Positions 8,104 through 15,067 of a stretch of DNA of 15,067 nt are shown piece after piece. Under the pieces are notes generated by a model that worked only from the letters and a program-made list of their open reading frames with translations, did no database searches and was not told where the DNA came from. A program made the translations under genes and the position numbers. Positions within the stretch are counted from its first letter, which is position 1. Each line of letters opens with the position of its first letter. The stretch comes from Nephromyces sp. MM_2019 (lineage: Eukaryota > Apicomplexa > Aconoidasida > Nephromycida), in contig JADHZB010000270.1 in the NCBI GenBank assembly GCA_015657535.1, positions 1 to 15,067 of the forward strand, written 5' to 3'.

Positions 8104-11100
8104 ATGAAGGGAATGGGTAGGGATTCCTCGGAGATATCTTCTACTTTCCTTATGAAAGCTTCCACACACTTAGACTATGAGAAGAGTGCAATCTTTTCAA
8201 CATCAGCTTCGTCCACAGCTAGCACTCAGAAGTATGAAAAGCCCGCACGCACACACATAAAAGAGGCGAAAGGAGCAGTTCTATTTTTAAAGCCACCTTC
8301 ACGAGGTGTTGTCAAAAGCAGCCAGATAGGAGGGGGTGTAGCTACACCTACTGGAGGTGAGTACAGCTCATACACTACTGAGAACGATGTAGCTACTGCT
8401 TCTCGCGCGCCGCACAGCACACTCACGACTCAGAAGGGTGTAGCGACACCTTCTCGTACACTGCCCAAGACACAAACAACTAACAAGCATGTTGCTACGC
8501 CTTCTCGTACACCGCCCAACACACACCCGAATGACAAGGGTGCAGCCCGTACTCCTCGCACACGGCCCAACACACACCTGAATGAAAAGGGTGCAGCCCC
8601 TACATCTTCTCACACACAGCCTAAGACAGACGCGACTGCTACCGGCGTAGCTCCTACACCCCCTCGTGACCCTGAGAGGTCTAATCGATCTTCAGATGCG
8701 AATTGCTTACATTCTGTCTCTCTGAATGTTTCAAGCAGAGATGCTAACCTTAAAAGTGCAGGGGGGTATGCTGCGATGAAGCTACCCTTGAAGATGCCTT
8801 CGAATGCTAAGAAAACAGTTGGTAATGGAGTCTTAGCGCTAAGCAAAGGTGAAGACGTCGAGCAGGCCGATGATAGCGCACACAGCGATCAGGCCAGGGC
8901 TGGTGTGTTGCTCGGGAAGGCTACTTATTCCTCCGAATCAGAGGCTAGAATGGAGGTGAAACCCTCTGCTGCAGTGGCTACTACGCGTAAAAGCCTGGCT
9001 AATGGTGCTAGCACATTTGTGAAAGAAGAAGGAAATCCCAATCAAGGAGATGTCACTAGGAGTGGCTCATCTCTGCGTAGCAAACACGGAGGCAAAGCTT
9101 TGAAGAAAACCTGCTCTCAAAGCAGCACCCTATCGCATACTTCGTTACCTGAGATTGGTGCTTTCCAGCACACACCCACCCCTTCTAGCCTTATAAAGAG
9201 CTCTGTTGCTACTTTGCCTGGGACTGTAGCCACTGATGCGTTTAGTGCATCATCTTCATCAAAAGCTGCATCATCTACGGTTAACAGTAATACAAACTTT
9301 TCTTCCTATTCTACCACATCATCTTTCTCAACACGTAGATCGTCCTTTGATTTATCATCAGCTTCCTTGTATACTAACAAGAGTCTTGCAAGTGCACCTT
9401 GCTCATCTGCTTCTTCCTCTTTTTCCTCGTCTTTAACTGCTTCTTCTTCCTCTTCATCTCCTCACTCCCCCCCCAACCCACCGCCTACGAGGACTGCTCA
9501 GCCTTCATCGCAGAGCTGCCTGTCATCAAATGGTCGAGAAATCTGCTCTTCTACCCTTCCCCACGCCCCTCTGGAACAGAATAATGCTGGGAGCGTCTCA
9601 GCTTACCCCACACATACACAGAGCGTTGATGAGTACATAGCTGAAGAAGTGGAAGCTGTTCCCAAGCCTTCACTACACCTTGATGACGCGAACTCTAACT
9701 CTATGCCCTACTGGGATTCATCCTCTTACAGCAAGGATAAACACACAACCACCATCACCACTACGTCCTCTTCCTTCAATGAGAAAGCTGTGCTTGTCGC
9801 ACACAGTATGCTGCCTTCCAACCTTCTAGCTGCCCCAATCCTTCCCACCTTCCCTGTATCCTCCCCTACGCTCACCCCCTCCACTACAGCATATGATTCT
9901 AGCGGTTTTATTCCTTTCTCTACTCCCCCCGAAGATATCCCACTTACTTTGCCTTCTGTGGCTTCTTTGGATGGCCGTGGTATGGAGGGCTACGATCCCT
10001 ACCCCCCTCTAGACATATACAATACTTTGAAGCCATCTGACGGCCTTTTTTCCTCTTCTGCTCCTCCTCCTACAGTTTGTAGAGAGGTGGGGATGGTTGA
10101 TGTACCCCCCCCCCAAAAGGGTAGAAGAATGCGAAACAGTACCCTTAAGCTTGACGAAGAAGCTTTTAACCTCCTCGTCGAACTGCCTGACGGCCCGTCT
10201 GGCTTTTCTTCTCGCACACAAGACTATAATGAGGGATATTCACAGGGGGGGGGAAGGGGGGGGCGGGATCGTGAGACACACACCAGCTTTGCTGCAGACG
10301 ACACCTATGCCTCCCTTGTTCCCCTCTGGGAGGCTATGCTAGGCCTCGTGACTGGTAGCGGAGATGCCACCCTCAAGGGTGTGAGTGTCAACCATGCTAT
10401 CACACACACACAAGACGGTAAAGAGGGGCCTGAAACCCTGGCTAACCCCGTGCTTTCTGCCGATTCCTTTGCCACTGAAACAGCTGTAGATGTTAGCTTC
10501 ACCGGGAAGAGCCAAGGCTGGTGTGAACAATCTCCTCTTGTTCGCACTATATCGACCGATGAAGAAGAAGAAGAAGAGGGAATGATTGAGTGCGCTGCTA
10601 CACCGTCTGCTGGTGGTGTGAAGCCTCTGTTAGATAGTTGGAGTATCTCTGATCTGCTAGCTCCTCATAGCCCTCAGCAAAAGCAGGAAGTTCGTCGTAT
10701 TATCAGGGAAGATTGGGCATCAGGCACACACAAGCTCAGTCAATACCTAAACAAGAGGCTTAGGCGATCTTCTTTACTGTTTGCTATGCTCTCTGAAGGC
10801 TCTTCATCTCTTGAAGGTAATGTCCAGAGGGGGTCTTCTCATAGAGATGAGTTGGTTAGGACTTACACAGAGAAGGGAGACACTGGAGTTCGTATAATGG
10901 AAGGAAGACTACATAGCAGCTCAAGAGATGCTATGGGGGTGCGTGTGTATGATTCTTCTGCAGCTCTTAGAGCTCCCCCCCCGATTGTATCTGTTCACCC
11001 TCCCCACGAGAAGATGATGCCCTACCACCAATCTCTGGGTGTGAAGGTTAGTGGGGTGAGCAAACAGGAAGAGGAGGTCTTTAGAAGCAGGACAGTGGAG

Positions 11101-12960
11101 GTTTTCTCTGGGTTTTTGTCTGCTTCTTCATCTTCTGCTGCTTCAGCTTCGTCTTCTCCCTCTTCTTCTCCCTCTTCTTCTCCCTCTTCATCATCTGAGA
11201 AGAGGAAGAAGAACGAAGAAATGCAGGAAAGAGAGGGTTTGAGGCAGGTAGAAGGAGTTTCTCCGCATTCTATAGCGATTCAGGCTGGAGAGAGATCTTT
11301 GAAGCCCCTCGTGAGTAGTGGTGATTCTAAAGAAGATAGTGGGTGTGTTGAGGGGCAGAGAGGGGGGGGTGCTTCTATAAATGTGTTGGAAAGCTGTGCT
11401 GATACGGGTGAGGGGGGAAAAAACCCTTCCAGTGTGTCGAAGAAGTTTGATAATGCGTTCCTTCCATCTGCTACCAAAGAGCTCCCCCAGGATCATCTTC
11501 CCGAGGGATTCTACGATGGAAAGAAGATGCCCATGCGCTCCTCTGAAGATCTAACGCACACACACAGGCGACATGTGCCCCTCCTCACTAAAGCAGACAG
11601 AGATAAGGAGAATTATCCCTTGAACTCACACTCTTACAATAAGGCCCCGATCGAAGAAACTTCCTTTCGGTCTCACGAAGCCTCTCTCGCGGGGGCTAGG
11701 TCTGGAGTGTTAGGGGGGGATGATTCTTCCACAAGAAAAATAGAAAGAAGCTTTGGGATATCGGCTGCTAGGGGAGGGTTTAAGGTTGATGCATACACAA
11801 CAGAAAAGGAATCCTACACACCTGCCGAATGGATAAAACCACTAGTTGTAGCGGGCAGTTCCAAAACCCCTACCACGGAGGGTATGTTAGACATCACCCC
11901 CAAAATGGAGGGTATTTCAGCCATCACCCCCCTAACGGAAGGTGTCTTAGCCTCTACATCAGCGCTAAACCCCCCAACCACCACACCAACTCCACACTCC
12001 TCAATCGTCACATCAACCCCACACCCCCCAATCCCTCCCGACACGCGCACTGCCACTTTTACCGACCAACTTCCCACCCTCCTGGACAGCCCTTCGCCCT
12101 CCTCCTTCCTTCCAAATACACACGAAGAGCTGCCGACTGCAGCGAGTAAAAGCTCTCCAAAGATGCGTCTTGACGCTCCTCTGCTAGCGTGGGATGAAGA
12201 TGATGGAGTAGGTACTTACCAGCAGCTGATATCGAAAAAGTCCCTTCAGTATCGAGTAGGAAATAAGTTTTTTAGGGGGTTTGGGAGGGGGGTGAGTGCT
12301 GAGGGGGGTTTGGGAGAGAAATCTTCTTTGGAAAGTTCTAGCATGTTTGCTATAGGAGACAGCTATAAGGTCACCCCTACCTTCCTCTGTGAAAGTGGCG
12401 ACGGGGTGGTTATTATACCTGCAGATGATCCTGGTTCATGCATTATAGCTGATGAGCCTAAGAGAACCCCCCCCAAGGAGGGGGGTTCACATTCGAGGGA
12501 GGGGAGTGTATTGATCCAAAGTTCTCGGAGCAGTGCTGAAGTTAGCCCTTCCTCTATTAAGCATAGAGGGAGAAAGAAAGGAAGGAAGCAGGATAGGAGG
12601 TTGGGGGTTGGTGGGGGGGCGTATATGTCAAATGGGGGGGGTGGTGAGTTGCAGGAAGGAGAATCGGGGCGGGGCGGTGTGCATACGTCTCCTCGAAATG
12701 GGGATTTTCCGGAAACAGGGTTACAGGGGGGTGTGCGCATACCACCTCGGAATGGGGGGTACGAGAAGCTACCTGAAGTAGCAATGAGCAGAGGGGGGGA
12801 TCACGTTGAAGATCTTCTTTTGCCCAGCTTTGAAGGAGCTACAGAGTCTTCGAAGGGGGGCTTCATGATGTCATCCTCTGAGTCGCTTGATATGCCTTTT
12901 GGGGTGGTTAACATTGAGGCTTTGAAGAAGGAGATTAGCTGGAAGAGCCAGCTAGATGTT
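8104..12960 (+). CDS. Exon 1 (or first visible exon) of the Sec7 GEF: giant low-complexity region
   Basis: The exon is open for 1,619 codons from the first ATG and ends at a consensus donor, GTAAGT, at 12961. It is dominated by Ser, Thr, Pro, Ala, Gly and Glu. In order: a 17-residue repeat array (residues 78-199), a Ser-rich region with homopolymers (about 380-480), an acidic run DEEEEEEG (about 819-826), a more structured island (about 843-897), Ser/Pro repeats (about 1017-1030), a 10-residue repeat (1259-1288), an 18-residue repeat (1524-1559), and the start of the Sec7 domain (from 1603). No membrane segment or signal peptide is visible. CACACA occurs repeatedly on the sense strand, giving Thr-His-Thr. 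Most of this region is probably disordered; its role is unknown. Confidence 0.88.
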
Positions 12961-14829
12961 GTAAGTGAAAGGGTGTGTGTGGGTGGTGTTGTGCGTTGAG
13001 ATGAGTACGTGGAGGTGTGTGTGTATGGAGATGTGTATTTTGTCTGTGTGTGAGTTTGTGTGTATGTCTGTGCATGTGTGGAGACGTGTATGTGAAGGAG
13101 CCTTTCTTCACGTATAGCCTGGTGTGTGTGCGTTGGTATACATGAGTCTTTGTGTGTGTGTGTATGTGCCTTTTGCTCTGCTTAAGATCGCAACGATTGG
13201 CTCTCTGTGCTTTTTGATTTTCTGCTATTGCTGCGTAGGCAGGTTGTGTGTGTTTTCCAGCTTCCTTAAGAGAGTTTAATGTGTGTGTGTGTGTGCGTAC
13301 AGGGAATCATCAATTTTAATAAGGACTGCAAGAAAGGACTAGATTTTCTCATCAAAAATGGCATTGTTAGCCACGACCCCATAAGTGTTGCGACCTTCTT
13401 AGTGATGAATGAAGGGTAGGCTAAAGTAGCAGTGTGCAGAGAAAGTGTTCTCTCTTGTAATGTATGTGCGAAGGACTGCTTCAGCTTGTGTGTGTGCACG
13501 GGCAGCTATGTGTTTTTTGTCTAAAAAATTAGTGGGATTTATGTGTGTGTGTGGCTAGCGCCTTCATACTGTGTGTGCGTATGCCTTCTTCCTTAGAAGG
13601 ATGTATTTAGATGTCGTCTGCTCTGACATACTATCTTATGTGTATGCCTCCCAACCTCGCTGTGTGCTGTTTGTATTCCTTCCACCCCCGCTGTGTGTGC
13701 GCCTCCCAATCCTACTCTTTTTCCGTTTTCCTCTCAAACTGCCTATCTGCTCCACTATATATACACTTCAAAATATCACCTGCAGCATCTCTCTCCTGTG
13801 TTTGTGTTTCGAGCATCTTACTGTTATAACAGAGGTGTACGTACACCTCCGAATATCACCTACACAATGTCCCTCTCTCCCCTATATTTGTGTATTCCAC
13901 GCTTCCCACTATCTTAAAAGAGCTGTACGTACACCTCATTCTTCTATTGCTCCTGCCTTCAAACTTCCCCCAATTAGCGGATATCGCTGTGTGTGTACGC
14001 CCCCCTTCAGGCTTGATAAACGAATGATAGGGAAATTTATTGGAGATGCTAAAGACTTCAACGTAGCAGTTCTCTATCATTTCTGTAGTTTACTGAGCTT
14101 TGTTGGAATGGAGATTGATAGAGCTCTGAGATACTTTCTCTCTCGCTTCTTCCTGCCAGGAGAAGCTCAGATAGTATATCGTATAATGGATCATTTCTCA
14201 AAGAGGTGTGTGTGTGTGTGTGTGTATGTTGGTGTTGGTTGGTGTATTTGATTCAATGTGCGTATCTGACTTTGAGTCTATATTTGTTGTTTTTTTTGTG
14301 TGTGTTGGAAATGAGTGTGTGCTGATATGTGTGTTGATACGAATCTGTATCTGTGCGTGAGCCTGTGGGTCTTGTGTGCTTGTGAGCCAGGGAGTCTTTC
14401 AGTATGCATCTCAGTCTGTGTGTATGCGTGTGCTTTTGTGAATGAATCTGCCTCTGTATCTTCCATCATCCTATCGACTCCCTAGCATGCGTGTGTTATT
14501 CCCTTTTATCTTCGTTTTTCTTCTATACTCATCTTATGTATCTCCCCCTCAGTGTACGTACACTCACATCCTCTACTTTTTGCTGCAGTTACGTAGCGGA
14601 CTGCCCTGAAAGCGGCTTAACTTCAGAGCAGGCTCTTATCATAGCTTACAGCCTCATCATCTTAAACACCAACATTCACAACAAAAACGTCAAACGAGGC
14701 ATGGATAAGAACGGATTCCTCGATATGGTGATTGGAGCGAAACTCCCAGTGAATAAGGAAAAGTTGGAGAGTATGTATACTGAAATAAGAGATGAGCAAT
14801 TTAAACCTTGCTATAGCGAGCAAGAGAAG
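8104..14829 (+). CDS. Sec7-domain ARF guanine-nucleotide exchange factor, multi-exon, 3' end missing
   Basis: Joining 8104-12960, 13303-13415, 14011-14205 and 14589-14829 gives 1,802 codons in one frame. Residues from about 1603 to 1795 form a Sec7 domain, which catalyses GDP release from ARF-family GTPases and starts vesicle-coat assembly at Golgi or endosomal membranes. Seen features: the entry helix (NIEALKKEI, then GIINFNKDCKKGLDFL), EGLDKRMIGKFIG, the loop FFLPGEAQ with the catalytic glutamic finger (Glu 1708), and the second core motif AYSLIILNTNIHN. The long low-complexity region before Sec7 replaces or hides the DCB-HUS domains expected in large BIG/GBF-type GEFs; I see no recognisable DCB, PH or IQ module. 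The C-terminal part lies beyond the window. Start uncertain: an upstream exon may exist. The Sec7 assignment is very secure, subfamily and localisation are inferred. Confidence 0.9.
8335..8694 (+). repeat. Seven tandem 17-residue repeats near the N terminus
   Basis: Copies begin at 8335, 8386, 8437, 8488, 8539, 8590 and 8644; all are 51 bp except the sixth (54 bp), and the last is only partly conserved. Examples are GVATPSRTLPKTQTTNK and HVATPSRTPPNTHPNDK: a Gly-Val-Ala-Thr-Pro opening, Arg at position 7, and a Thr/Asn/Lys end. The first copy's DNA start is a perfect 14 bp palindrome, GGTGTAGCTACACC (8335-8348). Confidence 0.88.
11152..11190 (+). repeat. 12 bp tandem repeat coding Ser-Ser-Ser-Pro
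   Basis: TCTTCTTCTCCC-type units repeat about three times in frame, flanked by further TCT/TCA serine codons, giving Ser-rich sequence with regularly spaced Pro. A Lys/Arg-Glu-rich charged segment follows (EKRKKNEEMQ). Confidence 0.75.
11878..11967 (+). repeat. Three tandem 30 bp units coding a 10-residue repeat
   Basis: Copies are EGMLDITPKM, EGISAITPLT and EGVLASTSAL, each starting with Glu-Gly. The frame is kept since 30 is a multiple of three. A Thr/Pro/Ser-rich segment follows. Confidence 0.8.
12673..12780 (+). repeat. Two 54 bp units coding an 18-residue repeat
   Basis: Copies start at 12673 and 12727: GGVHTSPRNGDF and GGVRIPPRNGGY at their heads. The opening Gly-Val-x-x-Pro/Ser-Pro-Arg echoes the 17-residue repeats near the N terminus, so both arrays may derive from one unit. 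The region is unusually G-rich. Confidence 0.7.
12961..13302 (+). other. Intron 1 of the Sec7 GEF, 342 bp
   Basis: Donor GTAAGT, acceptor TGCGTACAG. The sense strand is rich in TGTGTG, including a run that ends about 6 bp before the acceptor AG. Exons join in phase 0: ...SQLDV then GIINF..., which matches the Sec7 family across the junction. Confidence 0.9.
13303..13415 (+). CDS. Exon 2 of the Sec7 GEF: N-terminal Sec7 helices
   Basis: 113 bp, entered in phase 0 and left in phase 2. It codes GIINFNKDCKKGLDFLIKNG, then IVSHDPISVATFLVMNEG. This corresponds to the canonical G-I-x-x-F-N-x-x-P-K-x-G-I-x-F-L opening of Sec7 domains and the following DP-x-x-V-A-x-F-L helix. The last Gly codon is split by the intron (GG in this exon, G in the next). 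The donor is GTAGGC; reading on gives TAG at once, so splicing is required. Confidence 0.92.
13416..14010 (+). other. Intron 2 of the Sec7 GEF, 595 bp
   Basis: Donor GTAGGC, acceptor CGCCCCCCTTCAG. It contains TGTGTG runs, a duplicated segment of about 80-88 bp and GTACGTAC palindromes. A + frame is open through the last 440 bp and continues into exon 3, but the family alignment (EG-LDKRMIG) fixes the junction at 14011. Confidence 0.9.
13768..13937 (+). repeat. Degenerate tandem duplication of about 80-88 bp inside intron 2
   Basis: Copy A (about 13768-13849) and copy B (about 13850-13937) both start with AATATCACCT, carry a CTCTCTCC..TTTGTGT centre and end with GTACGTACACCTC. The first boundary is an exact 18 bp palindrome, GAGGTGTACGTACACCTC (13832-13849). 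The second copy keeps only the 10 bp core, TGTACGTACA (13924-13933). Confidence 0.7.
14011..14205 (+). CDS. Exon 3 of the Sec7 GEF: catalytic loop
   Basis: 195 bp; the first base completes a Gly codon and the last two begin a Ser codon. It codes LDKRMIGKFIGDAKDFNVAV, a helical middle, and RFFLPGEAQIVYRIMDHFSK. FxLPGEAQ with its Glu is the catalytic motif of the whole Sec7 family; the Glu codon is at 14162-14164. The usual Asp-Arg-(L/M)-M after it is Tyr-Arg-Ile-Met here. The donor GTGTGTGTG is itself the start of a TG repeat. Confidence 0.95.
14206..14588 (+). other. Intron 3 of the Sec7 GEF, 383 bp
   Basis: The donor lies within (GT)n from 14206; the acceptor is CTTTTTGCTGCAG. It contains TG-rich sequence and a perfect 14 bp palindrome, AGTGTACGTACACT, at 14551-14564. 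The join gives the codon AGT (Ser), leading into YVADCPESGLTSEQ, in frame with both flanking Sec7 segments. Confidence 0.9.
14589..14829 (+). CDS. Exon 4 of the Sec7 GEF: second core motif and end of the Sec7 domain
   Basis: 241 bp, entered in phase 2 and left in phase 0. It codes ALIIAYSLIILNTNIHN, then KNVKRGMDKNGFLDMVIGAK and LPVNKEKLESMYTEIRDEQF. AYSxIxLNTxxH is the second hallmark of Sec7 domains; the last part matches the family's L-P-x-x-x-L-x-x-x-Y-x-x-I ending. LNTN replaces the commoner LNTD or LNTS. The exon ends at KPCYSEQEK before a donor GTGTGTGCG at 14830. Confidence 0.94.
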
Positions 14830-15067
14830 GTGTGTGCGTGAGAGGAGTGGGTGTATGGGTGTGTGTCTGTATCTCTCTTGTGTGTATCTGTATCTCTTTT
14901 GTGTATGTGTATGTATGGGGGTTTCTTTGTGTGGGTGACTTTAGGTAGCGGTGCATTTTCTACTTGTGTGTGGGGATATATGTGTCCGTAGTAGTATGTC
15001 ATCCACATTCAGTAGTGAGCTTTCAAAGCTTACCGGTGTAGTCTAGCATGTGTATGATGCTTCAAGC
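14830..15067 (+). other. Start of intron 4, with a possible small exon at 14945-15035
   Basis: TG-rich sequence starts directly at the donor. After GGTGACTTTAG (ending 14944) phase 0 is open for 34 codons to a TAG at 15047-15049, with a possible donor GTGTAG at 15036. The peptide (VAVHFLLVCGDICVRSS and on) is not recognisably Sec7-related, so it may be chance; the next exon probably lies outside the window. Confidence 0.4.

Noticed and set aside
13571..14010. + strand open frame running through intron 2 into exon 3
   Set aside because: Only the part from 14011 matches Sec7; the upstream part is low-complexity, repeats internally, and would break the conserved EG-LDKRMIG junction.

Overview
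The window is nuclear DNA from a eukaryotic microbe, most likely an alveolate. An apicomplexan or coccidian-like protist is my best guess, because of the huge, nearly structure-free Ser/Thr/Pro-rich exon joined to a small conserved domain, the amino-acid homopolymers and the mix of very long and short exons. I cannot name the organism. Nothing looks bacterial: there are no operons, and GT..AG introns separate exons that join in phase.

Two coding blocks are well supported. On the right, on the + strand, is a multi-exon gene for a Sec7-domain ARF guanine-nucleotide exchange factor. One giant exon (open 8008-12960, first in-frame ATG at 8104) encodes about 1,600 low-complexity residues with several internal tandem repeats. 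Three short exons (13303-13415, 14011-14205, 14589-14829) then complete an essentially full Sec7 domain with the catalytic glutamate. All three junctions keep the reading frame, and the gene runs off the right edge. On the left, on the - strand, positions 1-1259 are one open frame of 419 codons, rich in Ser/Pro/His and ending in a charged helical stretch. It looks like an internal exon of an unidentified protein that continues past the left edge.

Between them (1260-8007) is about 6.7 kb dominated by TG/CA-type simple sequence. It holds degenerate tandem arrays: about 45 bp units at 1896-2052, 12 bp at 3303-3342, a CACACTAGG family at 4151-4500, about 28-40 bp at 5479-5700, a clean 26 bp minisatellite at 6477-6732, T8/TG higher-order units at 6925-7262 and 30/78 bp units at 7464-7800. 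Less repetitive islands between the arrays contain exon-like open stretches flanked by plausible splice sites. They could be upstream exons of either gene or a separate gene, but I could not decide strand or membership for most of them.

The most striking property is a strand rule for dinucleotide repeats. In the supported exons the sense strand carries CACACA (His-Thr runs), while in the supported introns it carries TGTGTG, often starting at the donor GT itself. Outside the genes the polarity flips in blocks, once at a perfect (GT)4/(AC)4 hairpin near 5360-5381. No tRNA, rRNA, CRISPR array or transposase was found.
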